From the NCBI GenBank assembly GCA_005223125.1, contig NJBH01000005.1, forward strand, positions 70,509 to 134,508: 64,000 nt of DNA. The letters are read 5' to 3'. The position numbers and the translations under genes were made by a program. Positions 1 to 8,382 of this stretch are shown in pieces (the stretch's first letter is position 1; each line of letters opens with the position of its first letter). A model generated the notes under the pieces. It did no database searches. It was not told where the DNA came from and worked only from the letters and a program-made list of their open reading frames with translations. This DNA comes from Promethearchaeota archaeon Loki_b32 (lineage in GTDB: Archaea > Asgardarchaeota > Lokiarchaeia > Sigyniarchaeales > SOKP01).

Positions 1-1
1 G

Positions 2-247
2 ATGAATAACAACTCAATCTCAGTTACTGTTAAGTTTTTTGCTACATTAAGGCAATATGGACCAGATAAGGATGTCTTAATAATTCCAGAAAACAGTAAG
101 GTTAAATTACTATTCGATAAATATAGTATTCCAAAGGAAGAACGAAGAGCAATTATATTAGTCAATGGACGACCTCATAAGGACCTTAACACTGTTATCA
201 AAGATGGAGATTTAATTTCAATTTTTCCTCCAATTGGGGGCGGATAA
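2..247 (+). CDS. MoaD/ThiS-type ubiquitin-fold sulfur carrier
   Basis: An 81-residue beta-grasp protein of normal MoaD/ThiS length. The N-terminal strand VTVKFFATLRQYG is typical of MoaD, and the protein ends in IFPPIGGG, giving the C-terminal di-glycine that an E1-like enzyme adenylates in this family. Members carry sulfur for molybdopterin or thiolation, and archaeal SAMP/Urm1 relatives can also be conjugated to proteins. No partner (MoaE, E1) lies inside the window, so the exact role is open. The ATG is two bases from the window edge, so an upstream start or operon partner cannot be excluded. Confidence 0.8.
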   Translation: MNNNSISVTVKFFATLRQYGPDKDVLIIPENSKVKLLFDKYSIPKEERRAIILVNGRPHKDLNTVIKDGDLISIFPPIGGG

Positions 248-539
248 TTCTCTACAAAATCTAAATATCTTTTTTTTATTTTTATTTCTAAATTATTAGA
301 AATTCAAATTTTATCAATTTCTTGTATTTAATTATATGGGAGAATTATTTAACATTCTATTGAAATATATAACAAATTTAACTGTAATTTTTTATTTGTA
401 CGGGACATCGGAACGTAAATTATCAATATCTTATAGAATATTACATGAAACATAAAATAATGTTTGTGATATTATCTATTAAATTAGATATTTTTGCGAT
501 TATACTTAATATATAAGAAATTAGAAGGAATCCTTAATC
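248..539. other. AT-rich intergenic region, no gene seen
   Basis: A stretch of 292 bases between the ubiquitin-fold gene and the histidine kinase. It is very AT-rich and presumably holds the terminator of the first gene (T-rich run near 270-280) and the promoter of the second. No convincing gene or structured RNA is visible. A purine-rich AGAAGGA lies about 10 bases before the kinase ATG. Confidence 0.5.
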
Positions 540-3449
540 ATGAAATCAACAGAAAAGAAACTTAGAGAATCTGAGGAAAGATTCAAAGCATTATTTAAGA
601 TAAGTCCAGTTCCGACTTATGCTTGGCAAAAAGTAGGAGTATCGTTTAAATTGATTGATTATAATAATGCTGCTGATATTATTACGCAAGGAAACGTGCA
701 AAATTATTTAGGAATTAAAGCTTCTGAAATGTACAGAGAACGTTTGGATATTTTAGAAGATATTAATAGTTGTTTTGATAAAAAAACTACTGTTGTTCGA
801 GAAATGAAATATTTTTTTTCAAGTTTAAAAGAAGAAAAAGAGCTATTAGTGAAATATGCTTTTTTACCTCCAGATTTAGTCTTAGTTCATACAGAAGATA
901 TCACAGCCCGAAAGAGAGCGGAGGAAAAAATTCAATATCAAGCTAAACTTGTTGAAGACGTTTCAGATGCAATTGTTTCCAGTGATTTAGACTTTAACAT
1001 TGTATCTTGGAATAAAGCAGCAGAATCTATATATGGATGGAAAGCTGAAGAAGTAATTGGGAAAAATATTAAGGATACAATTCCCGTAGAATACCCCTAT
1101 GATGATCAAGAAGCTGTTCTAAAACAATTTTTTGAAGAAGGATTTTGGAAAGGAGAAGTAATTCAACCACAGAAAGATGGTACACCTATTAATATCTTAA
1201 CCTCAGTTTCATTAATTAAAGATATCAAAGGAAATCAAGTAGGTGCTGTAGCAATTAACCGAGACATTTCTGAGCGCAAATTAGTAGAGCAAAAATTAAA
1301 AGAATCTGAATCTAAGTTTAGAAGTATCTTTGAAGCTATTCCAGATTTATATTTTTTACTATCTGAAGATACAACAATATTAGATTTTCGGGGGAAGAAA
1401 CAAAATTTATATGTTCAACCCGAAGAGTTTATGTGGAAAAAAGTTGTAGACCTCTTACCACCTCATATCGGAGAACAGACAATGAATTTGATCAAGAAAA
1501 CCATTATGACGAAGCAACCACAAAATTTAGAATATGAATTACTTATACAAAATAAAATTCATTATTTTGAAGGAAGATATTTTTATCTTTCTAAGAATAG
1601 AGTTTCTTGTTTTGTTCGAGATATTACGGAAAGAAAAAAGATAGAAAAAGAAATTTCTGATTTAGCAAAGTTCCCTTCAGAAAATCCAAATCCCGTATTG
1701 AGAGTGGATAAAAAAAAGATTCTTTATATCAATCAGTCGGGTAGAAATTTGTTTGATACAACTGAAGGTAGTAAGATTCCAATTCTATTAGAAGAAATAA
1801 TTGTTGAAGCATTTGACGATAATACTACTAAAGTTTTTGAAATTGAAGTTGATGATAAAATATATTCATTTGATATAGCACCGATACAACAAGAAGGATA
1901 TGCTAATATTTATGGACAGGATATAACAGAGAGAAAGAAATCAGAGATCGGCCTCAATATCGAGAAACAATTTACAGAAGATATATTAAATTCTTCACTG
2001 GATACTATCTTCGTTTTTGAACCAGAAACAGGTAAAGCACTTAGATGGAATAAAGTTTTTAATGAAATGACTGGTTATTCTGATGAAGAAATTTCTTCAA
2101 TGAAAGCCCCAGATTCATATTATAATGAAGAAGATTTAAAAGTTTCTTCAGAAGCAATAAAAAGATTAAAAGAGGAAGGAAAAACTACACTTGAAATTTC
2201 ATTAATTACTAAGGATGGCAGGAGAATTCCATATGAGTATAAGGCAACGGTACTTAAAGACCCCCACGGGAAATTTTCAATTGTTTCTATTGGAAGAGAT
2301 ATGACTGAAAGAAAGGAAGTAGAGCAAAAATTAAAAGAATCTGAAATTATATTTAGAGACTTATATGAAGAAGCGCCTAATGCGTATTTCTCAATAGGGC
2401 CAGAAAAGTCAATAATTCGAACCAATAAAGCAGCGGAAAGACTTTTAGGCTATACAAAAGAAGAATTTTCAAAGTTGAAAGTCTATGAATTATATACTGA
2501 TACAAAATATGGATTAGAGAAAGCTGAAAAAGTGTTTAAACAATTCATGAATGGAGAGGCTATTAAAGATATTGAACTTCAAATGAAACACAAAAATGGA
2601 AACACCGTGTGGGTAAGCTTATCTGTTAAACCCATTTTCGATTCAGATGGAAGAGTTATTGAATCTCGTTCTATGGTTTTAGACATTACAGAACGTAAAA
2701 ATACAGAGGAAGCTTTAAAAAAATCAGAAAAGAAATATAAGGAGGCCTATGACAAGGCTAATTTCTATAAAGATCTTTTTACTCACGATATGAATAACAT
2801 CCTACAAATTATAAATTCTTCAGCAGAAATAATTGGATTCCAGCTAGGTGATTCTGAAATGTCAATGTATATTGAAAATATGACTAAAATGATTAAAAAC
2901 CAAGTTGATAGAGGTTCCAAATTAATTTCCAACGTTCGCACTTTAACCGAACTTGATGAACAGGAGGAAATTTCAACAAAACAAGTAAATATCTCCAAAT
3001 TCTTAAATTCTTCAATAAATTTTGTTAAAAAAGCATATATTGGTAAAAATATATCCATTTTTGCAGAAAAACTTGATCAAAAATATTACACTAATGCTAA
3101 TGAACTTCTTCAAGACGTCTTTGACAACATTTTAATAAATAGTATAAAGTATAATGAAAACTTAGAAATAGAAATATCTATAAAAATTTCTAAGCAAATT
3201 ATGGATGGGAAAAATTATTTCAAATTAGAATTGAGTGATAATGGGATCGGTGTTTCTGATGATAGAAAAGATGTTATATTTCAACGGGGTAATAGAGAAC
3301 TTAAAGGAACTAAGGGAATGGGAATTGGTCTCTCCTTAGTAAAAAAAATTCTTGAAATTTTTGAAGGTAAAATTTGGGTTGAAGATAAAATTAAAGGAGA
3401 CTATACAAAAGGGAGTAATTTTATTGTATTATTGCCCGAAGTAAACTGA
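540..3449 (+). CDS. Multi-PAS sensor histidine kinase
   Basis: A 969-residue soluble kinase. About six PAS/PAC modules follow one another through roughly residue 730, each closing with a DITERK-like linker (for example near 125, 245, 365 and 475). The dimerisation/phosphoacceptor segment reads FTHDMNN, with His749 followed by D-M-N-N instead of the usual HELRTP. The HATPase domain has an N-box around residue 863, a DNGIG G1 box at 900-904 and a GMGIGLSL G2 box. No transmembrane segment is seen, so it is probably a cytoplasmic sensor of small ligands or redox state. No response regulator is adjacent; as is common in archaea, its partner is unknown. Confidence 0.9.
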   Translation: MKSTEKKLRESEERFKALFKISPVPTYAWQKVGVSFKLIDYNNAADIITQGNVQNYLGIKASEMYRERLDILEDINSCFDKKTTVVREMKYFFSSLKEEKELLVKYAFLPPDLVLVHTEDITARKRAEEKIQYQAKLVEDVSDAIVSSDLDFNIVSWNKAAESIYGWKAEEVIGKNIKDTIPVEYPYDDQEAVLKQFFEEGFWKGEVIQPQKDGTPINILTSVSLIKDIKGNQVGAVAINRDISERKLVEQKLKESESKFRSIFEAIPDLYFLLSEDTTILDFRGKKQNLYVQPEEFMWKKVVDLLPPHIGEQTMNLIKKTIMTKQPQNLEYELLIQNKIHYFEGRYFYLSKNRVSCFVRDITERKKIEKEISDLAKFPSENPNPVLRVDKKKILYINQSGRNLFDTTEGSKIPILLEEIIVEAFDDNTTKVFEIEVDDKIYSFDIAPIQQEGYANIYGQDITERKKSEIGLNIEKQFTEDILNSSLDTIFVFEPETGKALRWNKVFNEMTGYSDEEISSMKAPDSYYNEEDLKVSSEAIKRLKEEGKTTLEISLITKDGRRIPYEYKATVLKDPHGKFSIVSIGRDMTERKEVEQKLKESEIIFRDLYEEAPNAYFSIGPEKSIIRTNKAAERLLGYTKEEFSKLKVYELYTDTKYGLEKAEKVFKQFMNGEAIKDIELQMKHKNGNTVWVSLSVKPIFDSDGRVIESRSMVLDITERKNTEEALKKSEKKYKEAYDKANFYKDLFTHDMNNILQIINSSAEIIGFQLGDSEMSMYIENMTKMIKNQVDRGSKLISNVRTLTELDEQEEISTKQVNISKFLNSSINFVKKAYIGKNISIFAEKLDQKYYTNANELLQDVFDNILINSIKYNENLEIEISIKISKQIMDGKNYFKLELSDNGIGVSDDRKDVIFQRGNRELKGTKGMGIGLSLVKKILEIFEGKIWVEDKIKGDYTKGSNFIVLLPEVN

Positions 3450-3503
3450 ATAATTCTACCAGAAGATATCTAGATTTTTAAGGATAATTTTTTATTTCTC
3501 CTT

Positions 3504-4073
3504 TTATCCTATCCAATCTTTTCTATAAATAGCAAATTGATGCATATCAACATATTCTCCATCAACATATAGATGATCTTTAAAATGTGCTTCTTGTTTG
3601 AATCCTAATTTTTCGGCAGCTCGAAGTGATCTTTTGTTAGGAATGTAAACCCCCGCATAAATTTTATGGAAATTTAATTCTTTAAATCCATAATTTATTA
3701 ATAATTTTGCAGCTTCACCAACAATTCCCTTACCCCAATAATCTGGTTCTCCTATCGTCGCGGAAATAAAAGCATTACGATTTAGCCAATCGATACTAAA
3801 AAAGCCAATACTGCCTATTGGGCATTTATCTTCTTTATGGTAAATTGTAAAGAATATATATTCCTTAAGACCTCGTCCCGGAGATGGTTCAAACCATTTT
3901 TTTATCTGTTCGGGAGTGCTAGGCATTGTGTGTCTAGCATAATGGCGTACTTGTGGGTTATTATTCCATTTGCAATATAAAGGAATCCATTTAGAATTTT
4001 GAGCAACTAAATCTATCCTTTCTCCCTCAATAAAGGGAAAAACTTCAATTTTTTCTTGTTCTTCTTCTGGCAA
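3504..4073 (-). CDS. GNAT acetyltransferase, RimJ/RimL type (array copy 1, subfamily A)
   Basis: A 189-residue Acetyltransf_3/RimJ-RimL-like enzyme that would transfer acetyl from acetyl-CoA to an amine. Family landmarks are the opening FIEGERIDL strand, GEPDYWGKGIVGEAA (acetyl-CoA loop) and the C-terminal PNKRSLRAAEKLGF and YVDGEYVD strands. It is the 3'-most of five tandem paralogues and is closest to copies 3 and 5 (shared NKxSLRxAEK). No in-frame ATG opens the gene. TTG is used here, but an in-frame ATC-AAG-TTG six bases upstream resembles the ATA-AAA-TTG start of copy 3, so the N-terminus is uncertain. Substrate unknown. Confidence 0.85.
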   Translation of the reverse strand: MPEEEQEKIEVFPFIEGERIDLVAQNSKWIPLYCKWNNNPQVRHYARHTMPSTPEQIKKWFEPSPGRGLKEYIFFTIYHKEDKCPIGSIGFFSIDWLNRNAFISATIGEPDYWGKGIVGEAAKLLINYGFKELNFHKIYAGVYIPNKRSLRAAEKLGFKQEAHFKDHLYVDGEYVDMHQFAIYRKDWIG

Positions 4074-4210
4074 CTTGATACATCTAGGGTTTTTATGTAA
4101 AATATTAGAATTGCTATGTTTATTTAATTAAAATACAAGATTAAATTTTACTTTTTGTTCATGGTCGAGTTAATAATATGGCAAGAATAATAAAGAGAAT
4201 TTTATTGATC

Positions 4211-4780
4211 CTAGTCGATTTCTTTCTTTCTTTTCATCCAATCCTCCTTTAAAATCCCATAGGTTTTAACATTATAATATTTTCCATCAACATACATCTC
4301 ATCTTTTCGGATTCCATTAAACTTAAAACCTACTTTTTCTGCAACACTCCATGAGCCAATATTTTCAACAGCAGCTCCACCTTGCAATTTGTGAAGATTT
4401 AATTCGTTAAAAGCATATTCAACAAGCATTTCAGTAGTTTCAGTTGCGATATTTTGCCCCCAATATTCAGGTTCTCCAATAGAAAGAAAGGCATTTGCCC
4501 ATCCACTAACCCAATCTATCCATGCTAATCCACATGAACCAATTGGTTTATTATCTTTATTATGCCAAATCTCAAAAACTATAAAATTATGCACTCTTCC
4601 TTTTCGAGGTTCAAACCATCTCTTAATATCTTCAAGTCTTATAGGCATCTCCCATCGAGCAAACACACGCACTTTTGGATTATTCATCCACTTCGCATAC
4701 AAATCGATGTGCTCTGAATTTTGAACAGCCAAACAAATGGTCTCTCCCTCAATAAAAACTGGAACGTCTTTATCTTTCAT
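4211..4780 (-). CDS. GNAT acetyltransferase, RimJ/RimL type (array copy 2, subfamily B)
   Basis: A 189-residue RimJ/RimL-like acetyltransferase starting at an ATG. It is strikingly similar to copy 4: both carry GGAAVENIGSW, FKFNGIRKDEMYVDGKY and an ANAFL strand, which the A-type copies lack. The acetyl-CoA loop reads YWGQNIATE, with Asn where A-type copies 1 and 3 have Gly. Alternation with A-type neighbours suggests that a two-gene unit was duplicated. Target unknown; no ribosomal-protein gene is near that would argue for classical RimJ/RimL activity. Confidence 0.85.
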   Translation of the reverse strand: MKDKDVPVFIEGETICLAVQNSEHIDLYAKWMNNPKVRVFARWEMPIRLEDIKRWFEPRKGRVHNFIVFEIWHNKDNKPIGSCGLAWIDWVSGWANAFLSIGEPEYWGQNIATETTEMLVEYAFNELNLHKLQGGAAVENIGSWSVAEKVGFKFNGIRKDEMYVDGKYYNVKTYGILKEDWMKRKKEID

Positions 4781-4816
4781 TTAATTAATTAAAACCCCAT
4801 TATATAGATTATTTTA

Positions 4817-5395
4817 CTAAATTTTTTTAGAATTGAGCCAATCTTTTTTAAATATTGCAAGCTTCACTTCATCAACATACTCTCCTTCAATATATACCTG
4901 TTCTTTCAAGGTTGCTTCAAACTTTAAGCCAACCTTTTCCGCAGTCCTTAAAGATCTTTTATTTGGTGCATTTATACATGCATGAATCTTATGGAAATTT
5001 AGTTCTTCAAATCCATAATCCACTAATAATTTGGCAGCTTCTGGTCCTATACCTTGCCCCCAATATTCAGGTTCTCCAATACTCGTAAAAATATTTGCAT
5101 TTCGGTCTAACCAATTAATACTATCAAAGCCTGCTGTCCCAATAGGTTTTTTATCCTTTTTATGCCAGATTTCAAAAGTTACATCTCTTTTTCCACTTTC
5201 TTTCTGTTGCTCAAACCATTTTTTCACCTCTTCAAGATTCCACGGAAACATATTTCTAGCATATCGGCGTACTTCAGGATCATTACCCCACTTAGTATAC
5301 AGATTCACATGTTCTAAGTTAATTGGACCCAAATCAATAATTTCTCCTTCAATGAAAGGCATGACTTTTTTTGTTTCCTTATCTTCCAATTTTAT
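4817..5395 (-). CDS. GNAT acetyltransferase, RimJ/RimL type (array copy 3, subfamily A), probable AUA start
   Basis: A RimJ/RimL-like acetyltransferase of about 192 residues, with FIEGEIIDLG, GEPEYWGQGIGPEAA and NKRSLRTAEKVG. Standard start choices are TTG at 5389 or an internal ATG at 5362. The AAGGTGG Shine-Dalgarno (5401-5407) sits five bases before an in-frame ATA at 5393-5395, giving M-K-L-E-D-K. An upstream in-frame TAG prevents further extension. The N-terminus then parallels array copy 1 (I-K-L-P-E-E). The CDS coordinates assume AUA initiation; the TTG alternative shortens it by two residues. Confidence 0.82.
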   Translation of the reverse strand: MKLEDKETKKVMPFIEGEIIDLGPINLEHVNLYTKWGNDPEVRRYARNMFPWNLEEVKKWFEQQKESGKRDVTFEIWHKKDKKPIGTAGFDSINWLDRNANIFTSIGEPEYWGQGIGPEAAKLLVDYGFEELNFHKIHACINAPNKRSLRTAEKVGLKFEATLKEQVYIEGEYVDEVKLAIFKKDWLNSKKI

Positions 5396-5400
5396 CTATT

Positions 5401-5407
5401 CCACCTT
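5401..5407 (-). promoter_or_regulatory. Shine-Dalgarno AAGGTGG pointing at an ATA codon
   Basis: On the minus strand AAGGTGG is followed by AATAG and then ATA. The match to the archaeal anti-SD is good and the five-base spacing is normal, which favours the ATA at 5393-5395 over the TTG 11 bases away. Confidence 0.5.
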
Positions 5408-5438
5408 TTTACATTAAAATTCCATAAATTAATAAAAT

Positions 5439-6041
5439 TCACATAGAGTTTTTTCTTTTTAGCCAATCTTCCTTTAATAAGCTATGTGTCTTGACATCTA
5501 CATATTTTCCATCAACATACATCTCATCTTTTCGGATTCCATTAAACTTAAAACCCATTTTCTCAGCTACAGTCCAGGAACCAATATTCTCTACAGCAGC
5601 TCCCCCCTGTAATTTATTTAGATTCAATTCATTAAATGCATATTCAATAAGCAATTCAGTAGCTTCAGTGGCTATATTTTTATTCCAATATTCAGGTTCT
5701 CCAATGAAAAGAAATGCATTTGCCCACCCATTAATCCAATCTATATGTCCTAATCCTAAATTTCCAATAGCTTTTTTATCTTTCTTATGCCAAATATCTA
5801 AAGATATATGATCCTTGAATTCTTCAACTTTAGATTCAAACCGTTGCTTTTGATCTTCAAGGGTTCTTGGTACCACATTTCTGGCATATTTTCTTACACG
5901 AGGATGATTTTTCCAACGAACATATTGTTTAAGCAATTTAGAATTTCGCACGCATAGATCAATATTCTTCCCTTTAATAAAAGGAAAAGGTTCAATTTCT
6001 TCAGTTTCTGGATTTTCTTCTGATTTTTCTTCTTGTCCCAT
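5439..6041 (-). CDS. GNAT acetyltransferase, RimJ/RimL type (array copy 4, subfamily B)
   Basis: A 200-residue acetyltransferase, the longest of the five because of an acidic N-terminal extension (about 20 residues rich in Glu) before PFPFIKGKNIDL. It is the close twin of copy 2: ANAFLFIGEPEYW, GGAAVENIGSW and FNGIRKDEMYVDGKY. The acetyl-CoA loop YWNKNIATEA is further modified, lacking the Gly after Trp. It starts at ATG with an AGAGGT motif upstream. Its substrate is unknown. Confidence 0.85.
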   Translation of the reverse strand: MGQEEKSEENPETEEIEPFPFIKGKNIDLCVRNSKLLKQYVRWKNHPRVRKYARNVVPRTLEDQKQRFESKVEEFKDHISLDIWHKKDKKAIGNLGLGHIDWINGWANAFLFIGEPEYWNKNIATEATELLIEYAFNELNLNKLQGGAAVENIGSWTVAEKMGFKFNGIRKDEMYVDGKYVDVKTHSLLKEDWLKRKNSM

Positions 6042-6073
6042 GAATCAAACCTCTTCTTCAGGATTTATAATCT

Positions 6074-6637
6074 TCATTGTAATTTCATCCAATCTTCTTT
6101 AAAAATTGAATACTCTAAAGCATCAATGTGTTCACCATCAATGTAGACTTCTTGTTTAAGTGTTATTTCATGTGTAAGCCCGATTTTTTCTGCCACTCTT
6201 AAAGAAGCTTTATTTGGAGAAAACATTCTAGCGGTAATTTTATGTAAATTCAACTCTTTGAAACTATATTCTAAAACCAGTTTGCCTGCCTCAGTTCCGT
6301 TGTTTTGACCCCAATAATTCGGTTCGATAAGATAAAATATATGTGCATTACGAGTAAGCCATTGAATCCGAATAAGCCCAACAAATCCTATTGGTTTCTC
6401 ATCCTTTTTATGCCATATTTCAAAAAAAATTTCATTTTTTACAGGTTCTTCTTTTGGTTCAAATAATTTTTTAACTTCTTCAATAGTTTGAGGCATATTG
6501 TATCTGGCGTATTTTCGTAATTGTGGATCATTCATCCATTTAGTATAAAGATGAATGTGATCCATATTTACTGGACAAAGTGAAACGTTTTCTCCTTCTA
6601 TAAATGGAAAAACTTTATCTTCTTTAACTTCAGACAT
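6074..6637 (-). CDS. GNAT acetyltransferase, RimJ/RimL type (array copy 5, subfamily A)
   Basis: A 187-residue member and the first gene of the array in transcription direction. It keeps PFIEGENVSL, YTKWMNDPQLRKYAR and the A-type NKASLRVAEK helix. The loop YWGQNNGTEAG deviates from the Q-x-x-G-x-G/A acetyl-CoA signature. Gaps between the five genes are only 32-137 bases and all point the same way, so they are probably co-transcribed from a promoter near 6640-6750. Confidence 0.85.
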   Translation of the reverse strand: MSEVKEDKVFPFIEGENVSLCPVNMDHIHLYTKWMNDPQLRKYARYNMPQTIEEVKKLFEPKEEPVKNEIFFEIWHKKDEKPIGFVGLIRIQWLTRNAHIFYLIEPNYWGQNNGTEAGKLVLEYSFKELNLHKITARMFSPNKASLRVAEKIGLTHEITLKQEVYIDGEHIDALEYSIFKEDWMKLQ

Positions 6638-6753
6638 TTTTATGATAACGATATATTTGATTTTGTAATTAATTGTTGAAATACGCCGTCCAATATTAAA
6701 TTTAGCAAATTATGGGAATACTTGGAGCTAATACCAAAAGAATGTTAAATTTT

Positions 6754-7962
6754 TTAGAGATATTCACTTTTTACTCGAGTAAATAGGGTGAGTATCAATA
6801 TTAGTATTCCTATTATAATAAATACAGCATAAAGATTCCACATTACAATAAGTCCTACAAATGGGTAAATAATTGCCATTATTAAACTACCAATCATGTT
6901 AATCGTACTAAGAACTGTTGCTCTATCATCAGATTCGATTTGATTATTAATTCCATTCACATATATTAAAAATCGAGGATATCCAAATCCAACAATTATT
7001 AAAATCAATATAGTGCCTAAAATTTGGTTCATAGTAAACCCTAGAAGAATAAATGCAATTCCATTTATTATATCAATTATTACTAGTAATAAGATTTTCT
7101 TTTTAACGTGTTTAAATAATTTTGGGTAAATATTCATAAAAGCAGCATTCATAATATTCATTAAAGATGTTATTATACCGATCCAAAAATAAGTGGTGTT
7201 AAATGATAGTAGAAAAGGTTGGTATGTCCAGAATAGAAAAAAAATTAATACACCGATAAAGACCCTATCAAAACATAAAATCCTTAGTACTTTATTTTTT
7301 TTCAATTCTTTAAATCCTTCTTTTAGAGTGGATACATAACTCTTTGAATACCTTTCATTTCGATATGGAGGTTCTTTTAGTGTAAATGTCATTAGAAAAG
7401 CGGCAAAATATACTACCGCTAAACAGTTCATAGTAGATTGTAAAGAAAATACATCCGCTATTATTGCCCCGAGAGGAGCGGATAAAGTTAAGGCAACTAA
7501 ATTCAGTGTTTGAACCCTTCCTAAAATTTTAGAGAGTTCTTTCTCCTCTCCATACACTTTTAATGTACTATACAAGAATGCTTCCTGTGTGCCAGAACTT
7601 AAAGCCAAACTAAATGCCCAGAATGTTTCTGCAATAAAAAACAAGAAAATGCTCGGATAAATGCTATAGAATGTTGCTGCCAACACCAAAGTAATACCTG
7701 CCAAAGAAAGTGCCTTTTTTCTTCCTAAATAATCTGCTATTGCACCTGAGGGTATTTCAAAAATAAAAATCATGAACATAAAATAACTTTGTAAGATCAT
7801 TATTCCAAAAAAGGTAAGTCCGCCCCATACGGTGCTAAATGCGTAATAAACTGCTCTAACTGTATGAATCCCTAGAATAAAATATAAAATATACGATTTG
7901 TATATATTTAACTTATAGTTTTTAGGCTTTTCTTCTAAAACTAGGTTATTTGTTACTTCCAT
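6754..7962 (-). CDS. MFS transporter
   Basis: A 402-residue major facilitator with about 12 hydrophobic segments. Between TM2 and TM3 it has the MFS loop motif GAIADYLGRKKAL (related to G-x-x-x-D-R-x-G-R-R). The central cytoplasmic loop (about residues 195-225) is basic. Drug or small-solute efflux is plausible, but the sequence does not identify a substrate. It starts at ATG. The upstream region (7980-8035) holds AGTTC-N6-GAACT, which shares TCCGAACT with the arsM operator region described below. Confidence 0.85.
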   Translation of the reverse strand: MEVTNNLVLEEKPKNYKLNIYKSYILYFILGIHTVRAVYYAFSTVWGGLTFFGIMILQSYFMFMIFIFEIPSGAIADYLGRKKALSLAGITLVLAATFYSIYPSIFLFFIAETFWAFSLALSSGTQEAFLYSTLKVYGEEKELSKILGRVQTLNLVALTLSAPLGAIIADVFSLQSTMNCLAVVYFAAFLMTFTLKEPPYRNERYSKSYVSTLKEGFKELKKNKVLRILCFDRVFIGVLIFFLFWTYQPFLLSFNTTYFWIGIITSLMNIMNAAFMNIYPKLFKHVKKKILLLVIIDIINGIAFILLGFTMNQILGTILILIIVGFGYPRFLIYVNGINNQIESDDRATVLSTINMIGSLIMAIIYPFVGLIVMWNLYAVFIIIGILILILTLFTRVKSEYL

Positions 7963-8071
7963 ATCTATAATTTTAAGTGTTTATATTATTAATAGAGTTC
8001 TAGTCCGAACTTTTTGTGAACTTTTAATAGAAATTAGAATAATTTTTATTAGAATTTTTAAGGTAATTTTA

Positions 8072-8248
8072 TTATTTAGAATTAATCTTATCTAATGAAA
8101 AATCTAGTGAAGGATTTTTCACTATTTTATATGGTATTTCTAAAGCTTTTAATACTAACTCAGCTGCATATAGTCTTCCTTTAATTTCTGAAGAGATTTC
8201 TATTGTTGGAGTCTCTTTATAACAGATTGTCAGTACCTTATCACTTTT
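8072..8248 (-). pseudogene. Unrecognised 58-codon coding-like segment (gene fragment or non-ATG small gene)
   Basis: The 420-base gap between the MFS and esterase genes holds an open minus-strand segment bounded by stop codons. Its amino-acid composition is protein-like (for example TPTIEISSEIKGRLYAAEL followed by KALEIPYKIVKN). It contains no ATG, GTG or TTG in frame. An AAGGT lies just before an in-frame ATC. It could be a decayed gene tail or a small gene with a non-standard start. I do not recognise the family. Confidence 0.35.
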
Positions 8249-8382
8249 TTATATTTTTTTGTGGTAAAAATAAGATTATTCCTACTAAAAAAATAAAAGA
8301 ATTTATATTTATATTTTTCTTTTTGTAAACAGAAAATAGTTTGTGGTAAAAAAAACCTTTAAGGAAAAATTCTAATTTATTT

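Noticed and set aside
445-516. 23-residue hydrophobic frame before the first histidine kinase
   Set aside because: Starts with ATG but no SD, and AT-rich DNA easily yields such short hydrophobic frames.
2120-3058. Antisense frames within the multi-PAS kinase (101 and 91 codons)
   Set aside because: They mirror the kinase coding strand, with Ser/Ile-rich composition typical of antisense shadows.
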